This document shows positions 8,185-17,609 of a stretch of DNA of 64,000 nt, in pieces. The stretch is from Bradyrhizobium sp. in8p8 (lineage in GTDB: Bacteria; Pseudomonadota; Alphaproteobacteria; Rhizobiales; Xanthobacteraceae): positions 372,001 through 436,000 of the forward strand of contig NZ_AUGD01000002.1 of the NCBI RefSeq assembly GCF_000426845.1, in the 5' to 3' direction. Under the pieces are notes generated by a model. The model saw only the letters and a list, made by a program, of their open reading frames with translations, did no database searches and had not been told where the DNA came from. Made by a program: the position numbers and the translations under genes. The first letter of the stretch is position 1; every line of letters begins with the position of its first letter.

Positions 8185-8643
8185 TCGGTCCGTTCGGCGC
8201 GAGTGAGTTTGCGTCCCGCCGGCACTCCCCCAAAGGGCACCGCAAATTTCAGCTCCGCCGGCCAGCCAAAGGCAGCGGATGAGGGCTTGTCTGCCCTCGA
8301 AAGGCGGGACTCCTGGGGCGCCAGAGCGGGCCGGCAACAGGCTCGGATGGCAGACTTCGCGGTGGTTTCGAGTGACACCTGCGTGAAGTGAGAGAAGTAG
8401 CGGCGTTGTGGGGCGTTGATCGCCTGTCGGGCTCATCCCCTTGGGGGCGGATGGGTCTGGACAGGCAGGCGGGATGTGAGGTGCGCGCACCGAGCCATCG
8501 CGTCGGGAGAACAAGGGCCGGGTCCACCGGCTGAGCTGCGGAGCCTGAAGGCCGACGGCCGAGGGACTCGCGAAGTGAAATGACGACCCGGGACGCCTTC
8601 AACGAGGGGCGTGACCGGTCAGAGATGAAAGACGGGGCAAGAC
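8185..8643 (+). promoter_or_regulatory. Long GC-rich untranslated leader of nrdJ
   Basis: About 460 bases separate the proposed promoter from the nrdJ start. No frame here has convincing coding character. The stretch is rich in short inverted repeats (for example GGCCGACGGCC near 8550), so it may be a structured leader. I looked for the conserved elements of the cobalamin riboswitch, expected for a B12-dependent enzyme, and did not find them. What it does is unknown. Confidence 0.4.
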
Positions 8644-11600
8644 ATGCGGATTGAGCGGCGCCACACCAGTGCGGGACAGTCACCTTATGCGGGAATCGAA
8701 TTCCGGCTGACCACGTCGGAGATTCGCAATCCCGACGGCTCGGTCGTGTTCAAGCTGGACAATGTCGAGGTGCCCTCGGAGTGGTCGCAGGTCGCCTCCG
8801 ACGTGCTGGCCCAGAAGTATTTCCGGAAAGCGGGCGTTGCCGCGCGCCTGAAGAAGGTCGAGGAGGAATCCGTCCCCTCCTTCCTGTGGCGCTCCGTGCC
8901 CGACACCGAGGCCCTCGCCGCGCTGCCCGAGAAGGAGCGCTATGTCAGCGAGCTCTCGGCCAAGCAGGTGTTCGACCGTCTCGCCGGCTGCTGGACCTAT
9001 TGGGGCTGGAAGGGCGGCTATTTCACCTCCGACGACGACGCCCAGGCCTTCTATGACGAGCTCCGCTACATGCTCGCCATGCAGATGGTCGCGCCGAACT
9101 CGCCGCAATGGTTCAACACCGGCCTGCACTGGGCCTACGGCATCGACGGTCCCGGCCAGGGCCATTATTACGTCGACCCCTTCACCGGCAAGCTGACCAA
9201 GTCCAAGTCGGCCTACGAGCATCCGCAGCCGCACGCCTGCTTCATCCAGGGCGTCGGCGACGACCTCGTCAACGAGGGCGGCATCATGGACCTCTGGGTC
9301 CGCGAAGCCCGCCTGTTCAAGTACGGCTCCGGCACCGGCTCCAACTTCTCGCGCCTGCGCGGCGAGGGCGAAAAGCTCTCCGGCGGCGGCCGCTCCTCCG
9401 GCCTGATGAGCTTCCTCAAGATCGGCGACCGCGCCGCGGGCGCCATCAAGAGCGGCGGCACCACCCGTCGCGCCGCCAAGATGGTCGTCGTCGACGTCGA
9501 TCACCCCGACATCGAGACCTATATCGACTGGAAGGTGAAGGAGGAGCAGAAGGTCGCCGCCCTCGTCACCGGATCCAAGATCAACCAGAAGCACCTCAAG
9601 GCGGTGCTGAAGGCCTGCGTGAACTGCGAAGGCTCGGGCGACGATTGCTTCGATCCCGAGAAGAACCCTGCCCTGCGCCGCGAGATCAAGCTCGCGCGCC
9701 GCAGCCTGGTGCCCGATAACTACATCAAGCGCGTCATCCAGTTCGCCAAGCAGGGCTACAAGGACATCCAGTTCGACACCTACGACACCGACTGGGACAG
9801 CGAGGCCTACCTCACGGTCTCCGGCCAGAACTCCAACAACTCGGTCTCGCTGAAGGACGACTTCCTGCGCGCGGTCGAGACCGACGGCGACTGGAATCTC
9901 ACCGCCCGCACCTCGAAGAAGGTGACCAAGACGCTGAAGGCGCGCGACCTCTGGGAGAAGATCGGCTACGCGGCCTGGGCCTCCGCCGATCCCGGCCTGC
10001 ACTTCAACACCACGATGAACGACTGGCACACCTGCAAGGCGTCCGGCGACATCCGCGCGTCCAATCCGTGCTCGGAATACATGTTCCTGGACGACACGGC
10101 GTGCAACCTCGCCTCCGCCAACCTGCTGACGTTCTACAACACCACAACCAAGCGCTTCGACGTCGAAGGCTATGAGCATCTCTGCCGGCTCTGGACCCTC
10201 GTGCTCGAAATCTCCGTGATGATGGCGCAGTTCCCGTCGAAGGCGATCGCCGAGCTCTCCTACGAGTTCCGCACGCTCGGCCTCGGCTACGCCAATATCG
10301 GCGGCCTCTTGATGACCATGGGCCTGCCCTATGACAGCAAGGAAGGCCGCGCGCTCTGCGGCGCCCTCACCGCGGTCATGACCGGCATCACCTACAAGAC
10401 CTCGGCCGAGATCGCCTCGGAGCTCGGCACCTTCCCCGGCTACAAGAAGAACGCGCCGCACATGCTGCGCGTGATCCGCAACCACCGCCGCGCCGCGCAC
10501 GGCCAGTCCAACGGCTACGAGGCGCTCAGCGTCAACCCGGTGCCGCTCGACCTCGTCTCCTGCCCGCAGGCAGACATCGTCAGCCGTGCCCAGGCGGCCT
10601 GGGATGCGGCGCTCGAGCTCGGCGAGAAGCACGGCTATCGCAACGCCCAGACCACGGTGATCGCGCCGACCGGCACGATCGGCCTCGTCATGGATTGCGA
10701 CACCACCGGCATCGAGCCCGACTTTGCGCTGGTGAAGTTCAAGAAGCTCGCCGGCGGCGGCTACTTCAAGATCATCAACCGCGCCGTGCCGGCCGCGCTA
10801 CGCACGCTCGGCTATCGCGAAGCTGAGATCGCGGAGATCGAGGCTTACGCCGTCGGCCACGGCTCGCTGGCGAACGCCCCCGGCATCAACGTCACCACGC
10901 TGAAGGCCAAGGGCTTCACCGAGGAGGCGATCGCCAAGGTCGAGAAGGCCCTGCCGACCGCGTTCGACATCAAGTTCGCCTTCAACAAGTGGACCTTCGG
11001 CGAGGACTTCATCCGCGAGCAGCTCGGCATCGGCGCCGAGGCGATCGCGGCCCCCGGCTTCGACCTGCTCCAAGCCGTCGGCTTCACCAAGCGCGAGATC
11101 GAGGCGGCCAATGTCCACATCTGCGGCGCGATGACAGTGGAAGGTGCCCCGCACCTCAAGGCCGAGCATTATCCGGTGTTCGACTGCGCCAATCCCTGCG
11201 GCAAGATCGGCAAGCGCTATCTGTCGGTCGAGAGCCACATCCGCATGATGGCGGCGGCGCAGCCCTTCATCTCGGGCGCGATCTCCAAGACCATCAACAT
11301 GCCGAACGACGCCACGGTGGAGGACTGCAAGTCCGCCTACATGCTGTCGTGGAAGCTCGCATTGAAAGCCAACGCGCTCTACCGCGACGGCTCCAAGCTC
11401 AGCCAGCCGCTCAACTCGCAGCTCATCAGCGACGATGAGGACGAGGACGATGCGGTCGAGGCGCTGCACGAGAAGCCGATGGCGGCGCGCGCCACCCACG
11501 TGGCCGAGAAGGTCGTCGAGAAGCTGGTCGAGCGCATCATCGTGATGCGCGAGCGCGAGAAGATGCCGGATCGCCGCAAGGGCTACACCCAGAAGGCGGT

Positions 11601-12414
11601 CGTCGGCGGCCACAAGGTCTATCTCCGGACGGGCGAATATGACGACGGCCGTCTCGGCGAGATCTTCATCGACATGCACAAGGAAGGCGCGGCGCTGCGC
11701 TCCTTCATCAACAACTTCGCCATCGCGGTGTCGCTCGGCCTGCAATACGGCGTGCCGCTGGACGAATATGTCGACGCCTTCACCTTCACCCGCTTCGAGC
11801 CGGCGGGTCCCGTGCAGGGCAACGACAGCATCAAGTATGCGACCTCGATCCTCGACTACGTCTTCCGCGAGCTGGCGGTGAGCTATCTCAGCCGCTTCGA
11901 CCTCGCCCATGTCGATCCCAACGAGACGGGCTTCGACGCGCTCGGCAAGGGCGTCGACGAAGGCAAGGAGCCGGACGACGACGGCGGCCACCACGCCACC
12001 AAGCTGGTCTCGCGCGGCCTCACCCGCTCGCGCACGGACAATCTGTTCGTGATGCGCGGCGGCTCGGCCGCGGTCAGCCAGGGCAGCGACAGCGCGCCCT
12101 CCGGCGGCAGCAAGGTCACGGCGATGGCCTCGCATGGCGCCAGCGCCCGCGTCGGCGACGCCCTCGAAGGCGCCGTCGCCCTGAAGCAGGAAGTCCAGCA
12201 CGACCTCTCCCCGACGGAAAAGCTGGAGGCCCTGCAGTGGAGCAAGGCCGGCAGCGCCGCGACCGCTGTCCCCAGCAAGGCCGAGCGACGTGCGGAAGCG
12301 AAGGCCAAGGGCTACGAGGGCGAGATGTGCTCGGAGTGCGGCAACTTCACGCTGGTGCGGAATGGGACCTGCATGAAGTGCGATACGTGTGGAAGCACGA
12401 CGGGGTGTTCGTAA
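8644..12414 (+). CDS. nrdJ: Vitamin B12-dependent (class II) ribonucleotide reductase
   Basis: A 1256-residue cytoplasmic enzyme that reduces ribonucleotides to deoxyribonucleotides using adenosylcobalamin, so it needs no oxygen and no separate radical-generating subunit. The long form is typical of alphaproteobacteria. Visible signatures: [16 protein letters not shown] near residue 225, [14 protein letters not shown] near 395, the active-site segment [21 protein letters not shown] near 474, and [20 protein letters not shown] near 676. The last 30 residues form a zinc-ribbon-like end with paired cysteines ([21 protein letters not shown]), which includes the cysteines expected to shuttle electrons from thioredoxin. 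A strong terminator follows. Upstream lie candidate NrdR boxes and a long leader. Confidence 0.97.
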   Translation: MRIERRHTSAGQSPYAGIEFRLTTSEIRNPDGSVVFKLDNVEVPSEWSQVASDVLAQKYFRKAGVAARLKKVEEESVPSFLWRSVPDTEALAALPEKERYVSELSAKQVFDRLAGCWTYWGWKGGYFTSDDDAQAFYDELRYMLAMQMVAPNSPQWFNTGLHWAYGIDGPGQGHYYVDPFTGKLTKSKSAYEHPQPHACFIQGVGDDLVNEGGIMDLWVREARLFKYGSGTGSNFSRLRGEGEKLSGGGRSSGLMSFLKIGDRAAGAIKSGGTTRRAAKMVVVDVDHPDIETYIDWKVKEEQKVAALVTGSKINQKHLKAVLKACVNCEGSGDDCFDPEKNPALRREIKLARRSLVPDNYIKRVIQFAKQGYKDIQFDTYDTDWDSEAYLTVSGQNSNNSVSLKDDFLRAVETDGDWNLTARTSKKVTKTLKARDLWEKIGYAAWASADPGLHFNTTMNDWHTCKASGDIRASNPCSEYMFLDDTACNLASANLLTFYNTTTKRFDVEGYEHLCRLWTLVLEISVMMAQFPSKAIAELSYEFRTLGLGYANIGGLLMTMGLPYDSKEGRALCGALTAVMTGITYKTSAEIASELGTFPGYKKNAPHMLRVIRNHRRAAHGQSNGYEALSVNPVPLDLVSCPQADIVSRAQAAWDAALELGEKHGYRNAQTTVIAPTGTIGLVMDCDTTGIEPDFALVKFKKLAGGGYFKIINRAVPAALRTLGYREAEIAEIEAYAVGHGSLANAPGINVTTLKAKGFTEEAIAKVEKALPTAFDIKFAFNKWTFGEDFIREQLGIGAEAIAAPGFDLLQAVGFTKREIEAANVHICGAMTVEGAPHLKAEHYPVFDCANPCGKIGKRYLSVESHIRMMAAAQPFISGAISKTINMPNDATVEDCKSAYMLSWKLALKANALYRDGSKLSQPLNSQLISDDEDEDDAVEALHEKPMAARATHVAEKVVEKLVERIIVMREREKMPDRRKGYTQKAVVGGHKVYLRTGEYDDGRLGEIFIDMHKEGAALRSFINNFAIAVSLGLQYGVPLDEYVDAFTFTRFEPAGPVQGNDSIKYATSILDYVFRELAVSYLSRFDLAHVDPNETGFDALGKGVDEGKEPDDDGGHHATKLVSRGLTRSRTDNLFVMRGGSAAVSQGSDSAPSGGSKVTAMASHGASARVGDALEGAVALKQEVQHDLSPTEKLEALQWSKAGSAATAVPSKAERRAEAKAKGYEGEMCSECGNFTLVRNGTCMKCDTCGSTTGCS

Positions 12415-12431
12415 AAGACAACTGGTGAAAC

Positions 12432-12462
12432 AAAGGGGCAGCCGCAAGCTGCCCCTTTTTTT
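12432..12462 (+). terminator. Rho-independent terminator of nrdJ
   Basis: GGGGCAGC (12435-12442), loop CGCAA, GCTGCCCC (12448-12455), then seven T bases. The structure is strong. It ends only 16 bases before the start codon of the next gene. Confidence 0.93.
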
Positions 12463-12478
12463 ATAGAGTCGTTCGACT

Positions 12479-14140
12479 ATGGGCACGCTCAATCGAATTC
12501 AAATTCGCTCGTTCAAGAAGATAAATTCTTCCGAACTGGATCTTAGTCCGATCACCGTTCTCGTCGGCGGCAACAATTCCGGGAAGAGCTGCTTTCTTCA
12601 AGGAATTCATTTTGGAGCTACACTTTCGCAGTCCCAGATCTCCGCTGGAGCACAACAATTTCCTCCGGAAAAGCTTCGATACTGCCCAACCGACGACTTT
12701 CTCAATCTGCGCCACGGTGAACGACTGACCGAGACCTCTGAGATTGTCATCAGCTTCACGGAGAATGAGCCTCAGCTTAGAGAGGCGAGCATTTCGTTAA
12801 CCCGTGGGAGAAACGGAGTAGTCAAAGCCGTTGGGATGGATAGCGATCTGGGGAGAGAGATATCAAACCCCAAGGCATTCTTCACCATTTATGTGCCTGG
12901 CCTTGCAGGCGTCGCTATACGAGAAGAGTACAGGTCTGATCTTGTCGTGAACAACGGGATCGCGCGAGGGGATGCCAACCTCTACCTTCGCAACGTGCTC
13001 CTCCGGATTCAACAGCACAATGATCGACGCCTCAGATTCACCGATCTTCTGAACCGCGTTTTTCCAGGCGTCGTTGTCACCGCAAAATTTGACCTCGCCA
13101 ACGACTTGTTCATTTCGGCGGATGCGACCCTGCCTGACGGCAGAACTCGCCCTCTCGACATGTCCGGCACGGGACTGCTCCAAGCGGTGCAATTGTTAGC
13201 CTACGTCACGAACTACGAGCCAAAACTCCTTCTGTTAGATGAGCCTGACGCTCACCTACATCCTAACAATCAGCGACTGCTGGCTCAAACGCTCAACCTC
13301 ATCGCAAGAGAGAGCGAAACACAGATTTTGCTCGCCACGCACTCGCGCCATTTACTCGATGCGTTAAGTGAGTACGTGGACGCAAAGCTCTATTGGGTAA
13401 AGGACGGTTCCGCGACACCACAGGAAACTTGGTCAGACGTCGCGGTCCTTATCGACCTTGGCGCGCTCGACCGCGGGGAGCAGTTCTTGCATGGCCAGTT
13501 TAAGTACCTCGTCTGGACGGAAGATACAAACACGCGCTATCTCGAAGCACTTCTCGAAGCTAACGGCTTTCCGCTCGATCAAACACTGGTCTTTTCTTAT
13601 AAGGCAAGCAGCAAGATCGACGCTGCGGCCCTCATGGTCAGCTTCGTACAGCGTGTCAGACCCGGCGTTAAGCTTATTGTTCACCGAGATCGAGACTTCA
13701 TGACCGATGATGAGGTTGCTCGCCTCACCAGAAAGTACTCTTTGCCTGAGGGCGCAAACGTTGCACTGCTGATTACCAAATTCTCCGATGTTGAGGGCTA
13801 TTTTGCCCAAGCAAGCCACTTGGCCGCATCTCTACAGCGACCGATAGAAGACATGACGATATTGGTCGACGACGTCGTTAGAAACGACAATAATACTTTT
13901 GTGATTAAGTTTCGGGACAAACGCGAGGAGATTAAGAGAACTCTCTACAAAGGTGACGAAGACAATTGCCCGGATCCGGCTGGCTTACTGCCGGCGAACC
14001 AAATCACCGTAGAGAATGCCATGGGAAAGCTGTTGCTAAGGAAACTAAACGCTCAAGTGCAGGCACTCGGGATGAATCCGGCGAGCATCATCGTCGCGAG
14101 CCTCGCGCTTCGAGACGAAGGTGTTAGCTCACTGCTTTAA
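12479..14140 (+). CDS. OLD-like protein: AAA ATPase with C-terminal TOPRIM-like nuclease domain
   Basis: A 553-residue protein. The N-terminal ABC-type ATPase has Walker A GGNNSGKS near residue 30 and Walker B LLLLDEPDAHLHP near residue 250, followed by LLATHSRHLLD, as in OLD/RecF-like ATPases. The C-terminal part has the spaced acidic residues of a TOPRIM fold: WTEDTN near 346, VHRDRDFM near 401 and DVEGYF near 437. OLD-family proteins are DNA nucleases, often tied to phage defence, alone or with a helicase; no helicase is next to this gene. GC content and codon use are clearly lower than in the neighbours, suggesting transfer. No promoter room exists between the nrdJ terminator and the start. 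Function in defence is inferred. Confidence 0.78.
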   Translation: MGTLNRIQIRSFKKINSSELDLSPITVLVGGNNSGKSCFLQGIHFGATLSQSQISAGAQQFPPEKLRYCPTDDFLNLRHGERLTETSEIVISFTENEPQLREASISLTRGRNGVVKAVGMDSDLGREISNPKAFFTIYVPGLAGVAIREEYRSDLVVNNGIARGDANLYLRNVLLRIQQHNDRRLRFTDLLNRVFPGVVVTAKFDLANDLFISADATLPDGRTRPLDMSGTGLLQAVQLLAYVTNYEPKLLLLDEPDAHLHPNNQRLLAQTLNLIARESETQILLATHSRHLLDALSEYVDAKLYWVKDGSATPQETWSDVAVLIDLGALDRGEQFLHGQFKYLVWTEDTNTRYLEALLEANGFPLDQTLVFSYKASSKIDAAALMVSFVQRVRPGVKLIVHRDRDFMTDDEVARLTRKYSLPEGANVALLITKFSDVEGYFAQASHLAASLQRPIEDMTILVDDVVRNDNNTFVIKFRDKREEIKRTLYKGDEDNCPDPAGLLPANQITVENAMGKLLLRKLNAQVQALGMNPASIIVASLALRDEGVSSLL

Positions 14141-14343
14141 CGATGACAGCTTCAGCACGTTGAAGCGGAGCCATCGGGGTGGACGGGGGCACTAAGTGCA
14201 CTGTCGCCGATTGAGGTTGGTTCCGGCTTCGATGCTCAGCAAACCTATCGCCGAAATTGCCTTTGCGGCTGCGCCCTTCCCTCCTAAACTCCAGACGCCA
14301 CCGGCATGCGTTCCGACTGGCCCGGTAACAGCGGAGTCAAACT
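14141..14343. other. Intergenic gap between OLD-like and ParB-like genes
   Basis: About 200 bases with no gene that I can support and no clear terminator. GC content rises back to the chromosomal level here, so it may mark the right edge of the inserted OLD-like segment. Confidence 0.4.
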
Positions 14344-14859
14344 ATGCCCAAACCGGAAAGCTTCCCGATCGAGACAATCTTCGTACCCACGAAGCAGAAG
14401 AAAGCCATCAAGCCCGAGACCGTCGCGGAGATCGCGGAGAGCATGCTGGAGATCGGACAACAGACCCCCATTTCCATTCGGCGCGACGGAGACCGCCTCG
14501 TTCTGGTCGAGGGACTGCATCGGTTGGAGGCCTGCAAGGCGCTCGGCGAGACGACCATTCTCGCCGTCGTGGTCACGGCGGAATTTGCTGAGCACAAGCC
14601 GCAGCTAGCCGAACGGCCCGAGGTCGAGGCCGAGCGCCTCAAAATGGCGCGATTGAAACAGTTGCGCCTGGAGAGGGAAGCCGCGGAGGCATCGACGGCT
14701 GCCTCGAAGGGCGCCGGCGCAACGCAAGCGTCGCGCACGCATCCGGCGAAAGGCGCTCGCGACAATCCGAAGGCATCACCGGGCCGGACTGTGAAATCGA
14801 AGCCGAAATCATTGTCGGACTGGATCACGCAGCAAAAGGGCAGCGGCGGCCGCTATTGA
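14344..14859 (+). CDS. Orphan ParB/Srx-fold (ParB N-terminal domain) protein
   Basis: A 171-residue protein. Residues 5-90 match the ParB-like nuclease/CTPase fold: an N-terminal strand, a helix (ETVAEIAESMLEIGQQTPISI) and the signature EGLHRLEACKALG near residue 55, a variant of the GEHRLRAA motif. After residue 95 it becomes basic and low-complexity (Lys, Ala, Ser, Pro) and ends DWITQQKGSGGRY. There is no central helix-turn-helix, so it is not a chromosome-partitioning ParB. Such short proteins appear in mobile and plasmid contexts; function is unknown. It follows the OLD-like gene on the same strand, 203 bases away. Confidence 0.7.
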   Translation: MPKPESFPIETIFVPTKQKKAIKPETVAEIAESMLEIGQQTPISIRRDGDRLVLVEGLHRLEACKALGETTILAVVVTAEFAEHKPQLAERPEVEAERLKMARLKQLRLEREAAEASTAASKGAGATQASRTHPAKGARDNPKASPGRTVKSKPKSLSDWITQQKGSGGRY

Positions 14860-14887
14860 CTGTCGGTGCCGGTAGTTCTGGGGCTAA

Positions 14888-14975
14888 GTAGGGTGGGTTA
14901 GCGCAGCGTAACCCACCTCTTCACCCTTCGCAGACACAAGATCGGTGGGTTACGCCTTCGGCTAACCCGCCCTGC
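14888..14975. repeat. Palindromic intergenic repeat (GGTGGGTTA family)
   Basis: Two hairpins stand side by side: GGTGGGTTA/TAACCCACC at 14892-14917, and GGTGGGTTA/TAACCCGCC at 14944-14971. A closely related unit recurs at 16469-16556. This is a REP-like family of the kind scattered between genes in Bradyrhizobium genomes. Confidence 0.8.
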
Positions 14976-14996
14976 GCGCCGTCACCGTAATGACGA

Positions 14997-15560
14997 CTAC
15001 GCCGCGTTGCTGCGCTGCGTGTGACGTCCTTCCCTCACCTCTTCGATGATCTTCGCGCTGAAGGCCTTGAGGTCACCGGGATTGCGCGAGGTGATGAGGC
15101 CCTGGTCGACGACCACCTCCGAATCCTCCCACTTCGCCCCGGCATTGGCGACGTCGGTCTTGATCGATTTGTAGGACGTCATCCTGCGGCCCTTCGCGAT
15201 GCCCGTCTCGATCAGCAGCCAGGGCGCATGGCAGACCGCGGCCACCACCTTCTTGGCGTCGAACACGCTCTTGATGAATTGAAGCGCCTTGGGCTCGACA
15301 CGCAGCAGGTCGGGGTTGATCTGGCCGCCGGGCAGCACGAGGGCGTCATAGTCGGCAGGCTTGGCCTGGTCGAGGGTCTTGTCGACCTTGACCGGGCGGC
15401 CCCAGTCCTTCTCGTCCCAGCCCTTGATCTCGCCGGCTTGCGGCGAAATGATCTCCACTGTTGCGCCGGCCGCCTTGAGGGCATCACGCGGCATTTCGAG
15501 TTCGGACTGCTCGAAGCCGTGGGTGGCCAGAATCGCGATCTTTTTTCCGGACAGTTCCAT
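14997..15560 (-). CDS. PfpI-type DJ-1 family protease/deglycase
   Basis: A 187-residue protein of the DJ-1/PfpI superfamily. I take ATG 15560 (MELSGKKIAIL) because GGAG lies six bases upstream; starts up to 15596 are open but lack a ribosome site. The fold begins IAILATHGFEQSELEMP, with the nucleophilic cysteine in AAVCHAPWLL near residue 105 and a nearby His. Members are called intracellular proteases, though related proteins act as stress chaperones or glyoxalase/deglycase enzymes. It is distinct from the two GlxA-like DJ-1 proteins at the left of the window. It is flanked upstream by no operon partner and reads as a single gene. Confidence 0.88.
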   Translation of the reverse strand: MELSGKKIAILATHGFEQSELEMPRDALKAAGATVEIISPQAGEIKGWDEKDWGRPVKVDKTLDQAKPADYDALVLPGGQINPDLLRVEPKALQFIKSVFDAKKVVAAVCHAPWLLIETGIAKGRRMTSYKSIKTDVANAGAKWEDSEVVVDQGLITSRNPGDLKAFSAKIIEEVREGRHTQRSNAA

Positions 15561-15777
15561 CCGTGTCTCCATTGCGTGTGAGGCGATGCCACTCAATCGA
15601 ATGCTTTCGCCTTTGGTTCCTCACACGACATCGAGAGCCGTAACCCTTGCGCTGTCATTCCGGCGCGGATGACGGTAAGTTCCGCAGCGCTTCACCTTGC
15701 GTGGTTGCCAACGCATGACAGCCGCAACCTTTCGATCGCGGCCGTGTCTCCCTCACCGATCAACCTGGCTGTCTCAA

Positions 15778-15850
15778 GCCGCCTTCGCCTGCTCCGGCGA
15801 CGCTTTCCATCGCGCGCATGTAGAGGTCGAGCAGGCTTCCGCGCTCGTCC
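15778..15850 (-). pseudogene. Broken remnant of the 3' end of a GapR/DUF2312 gene
   Basis: These 73 bases are nearly identical to the 3' end of the intact gapR gene at 16615-16689. The block reading GCGCGCATGTAGAGGTCGAG is shared exactly. A two-base deletion near 15798 breaks the frame and no start or upstream part remains. It is a leftover from duplication or recombination of the gapR end, lying about 830 bases from the intact copy with the DUF421 gene between them. Confidence 0.8.
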
Positions 15851-15937
15851 GAGTGGGCGGCCTGCAAGCGCACAGCGCCAGTCCATCAGGTCATCCAAAC
15901 ATGCTAGCAGGAAGCTCCTGTCTAGATGCGAGGCCCC

Positions 15938-16435
15938 ATGTTGAACTTCCAGCTCCCATGGCACGAGATCTTTGCTCCGACGCATTCTCTCATCGAGATG
16001 ATCGTACGGGGCACCATCATGTATTTCGGCATCTTCACGTTGATGCGCCTCATCCTGAAGCGACAAACCGGCGGAATCAGCATCCCGGACGTGCTCCTCG
16101 TCGTGCTTCTGGCCGATGCCGCGCAGAACGGCATGGCGGGTGAATACCGGTCGATCACGGAAGGCCTGGTGCTCGTTGCCACCATCATCTTCTGGAACCT
16201 TGCCATCGATTGGGTCGGTTATCACGTCCCCTTCGTCGAGCGGCTCGTTCAGCCCCCGCCGCTACTTCTGATCAAGAACGGCCAGGTCCTTCGCCGCCAT
16301 TTGCGACAGGAGCTGGTTACGATGGACGAGTTGCTGAGCAAGCTCCGGGAAGAAGGCGTCGATAGCCCTGCGGACGTCATCGAGGCCTACATCGAGGGCG
16401 ACGGCAACATCAGCGTGAAAAAGAAGGAGAAGTGA
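15938..16435 (+). CDS. DUF421 (YetF-like) membrane protein
   Basis: A 165-residue protein. ATG 15938 has GCGAGG just upstream; an in-frame ATG 12 bases earlier has none. Three hydrophobic helices occupy about residues 18-100, followed by a cytoplasmic domain with the YetF/DUF421 pattern: PPPLLLIKNGQVLRRHLRQ, then a helix (TMDELLSKLREEGV) and an acidic, then lysine-rich end. The family is widespread and uncharacterised. It lies between the gapR remnant and a palindromic repeat and seems to be transcribed alone. Confidence 0.87.
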   Translation: MLNFQLPWHEIFAPTHSLIEMIVRGTIMYFGIFTLMRLILKRQTGGISIPDVLLVVLLADAAQNGMAGEYRSITEGLVLVATIIFWNLAIDWVGYHVPFVERLVQPPPLLLIKNGQVLRRHLRQELVTMDELLSKLREEGVDSPADVIEAYIEGDGNISVKKKEK

Positions 16436-16468
16436 CACGCGAGGTCGGGAGCGGCCGAGAGGAAAGCG

Positions 16469-16556
16469 CGTAGGGTGGACTAGCGAAGCGGAATCCACCG
16501 TCTTGCCCGTCGGATACGCGGTGGTGGGTTACGCCTTTCGGCTAACCCACCCTACG
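16469..16556. repeat. Palindromic intergenic repeat (second copy of the GGTGGGTTA family)
   Basis: GGTGGGTTA (16523-16531) pairs with TAACCCACC (16543-16551), preceded by the related arm GTAGGGTGGACTAGCG at 16470-16485. The unit matches the element at 14888-14975 in sequence and layout. Confidence 0.8.
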
Positions 16557-16610
16557 AAGTAGCCGGCATTCGCCGATTGCAGATACGTCCGCGAAAGTGA
16601 CCCTCTGCTC

Positions 16611-16877
16611 TTACGCCGCCTTCGCCTGCTCCGGCGTGGCCGTCTCCATCGCGCGCATGTAGAGGTCGAGCAGGCTTTCGCGCTCGTCGCGCTCGTTCTT
16701 GTCTTCCTTGCGCAGCTTGATGATCTCCTTGAGGATCTTCACGTCGAAGCCCTCGCCCTTGGCTTCCGCGAAGACTTCCTTCTTCTGTTCGCTCAACTCC
16801 TGCATTTCGCTGTCGAGGTTCTCGATCCGCTCGACGAAGGAACGGATCTTGCCGCCGGGAATGGTGATGTCGGACAT
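16611..16877 (-). CDS. gapR: GapR family nucleoid-associated protein (DUF2312)
   Basis: An 88-residue, highly charged coiled-coil protein typical in length for DUF2312. The N-terminal helix (IRSFVERIENLDSEMQELSE) and the conserved segment GFDVKILKEIIKLRKEDK match GapR, which in Caulobacter clamps overtwisted DNA ahead of replication and transcription forks and is essential or nearly so. The C-terminus is ETATPEQAKAA. The same 3' end is partly repeated as a broken copy at 15778-15850. No partner gene is linked. Assignment to the family is firm; the name is carried over from Caulobacter. Confidence 0.92.
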   Translation of the reverse strand: MSDITIPGGKIRSFVERIENLDSEMQELSEQKKEVFAEAKGEGFDVKILKEIIKLRKEDKNERDERESLLDLYMRAMETATPEQAKAA

Positions 16878-17008
16878 GGTGCCTCTTTGCTGACTGAGGT
16901 CGCGAAAATGACCGCAAAGAAATGACCAATGTATTAACCCTCGCTGCCGGACCTGCAGCGACCGCGCGCGATCAGAAGGCGCCGTCGAAGTGCGCTAACG
17001 GCCGTCTC

Positions 17009-17290
17009 TCACCACCAATACGGCCAGCGCCATCCCTGATAGCGCACGTAGGACGGCACCAGCGGCGGGCCGTAGGGATCGACCTTGTCGTCCTCGGGAC
17101 GATAGCGATAGCGCGGCACGATGTTGTAGTCCCATGGGGTCGGCCGCAGCACGGGCGCCGTGATGATCAGCCTCTCCTGCGGCGCGCGTACCACTTGCGC
17201 CTTCCGCGGCCTTGCTTCGGCGGCTGATGTTGCGAGGCCGCCCAGCACCAGGGCGGTTCCGAGCGCATAGGCGATGATCTTCGTCTTCAT
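17009..17290 (-). CDS. Small secreted protein, Pro/Tyr/Trp-rich
   Basis: A 93-residue exported protein. ATG 17290 follows a good ribosome site (AAGGAG). Residues 1-27 form a signal peptide ending AEA. The mature part is basic and then rich in Pro, Tyr, Arg and Trp, ending YQGWRWPYWW. I recognise no domain. It resembles small periplasmic proteins of unknown role that are common in Rhizobiales. Confidence 0.7.
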   Translation of the reverse strand: MKTKIIAYALGTALVLGGLATSAAEARPRKAQVVRAPQERLIITAPVLRPTPWDYNIVPRYRYRPEDDKVDPYGPPLVPSYVRYQGWRWPYWW

Positions 17291-17470
17291 TGCGTTGGTC
17301 TCCTTGCCGCCAGAGTGCAAAAGGACGCTTTGCATGGCAAGCGAATTTGTTCTCGACTTTGCGTGAACGACCGATGCGGGCCTCGACTTTCCGTCATTGC
17401 GAGCCATCGGGTCCGCGCGGAGCGCAGCCCGACGGCAGGCTCCGCAACACACCGCCGCCGCCGCATATTC

Positions 17471-17556
17471 CGTCATTGCGAGCGCAGCGAAGCAATCCAG
17501 AGTGCCTCCGCCGAGGGACTCTGGATTGCCTCGTCGCCTCGCTCCTCGCAATGACG
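17471..17556. repeat. Palindromic repeat (CGTCATTGCGAG family)
   Basis: CGTCATTGCGAG (17471-17482) is matched by its inverse CTCGCAATGACG (17545-17556). The inner arms GCAATCCAGAGT and ACTCTGGATTGC also pair, giving a hairpin of about 86 bases. A half copy of the same arm starts at about 17393. This is a common intergenic palindrome of Bradyrhizobium-type genomes. Confidence 0.85.
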
Positions 17557-17609
17557 GTCGAGAGGCGCAGACCCTGCAAGCCGCAATCGTATTTTCGCGC
17601 AGCTGCGTC

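Noticed and set aside
8185..8643. Cobalamin riboswitch ahead of nrdJ
   Set aside because: I looked for the conserved B12-box core and the surrounding conserved words and found no convincing match.
8680..10632. Long reading frame antisense to nrdJ (650 codons)
   Set aside because: It mirrors the codon bias of nrdJ in GC-rich DNA, is rich in Ala/Arg/Gly/Val/Leu without domain structure, and has no ribosome site.
10798..12492. Second long frame antisense to nrdJ
   Set aside because: Same shadow effect; it crosses the nrdJ terminator and has no family resemblance.
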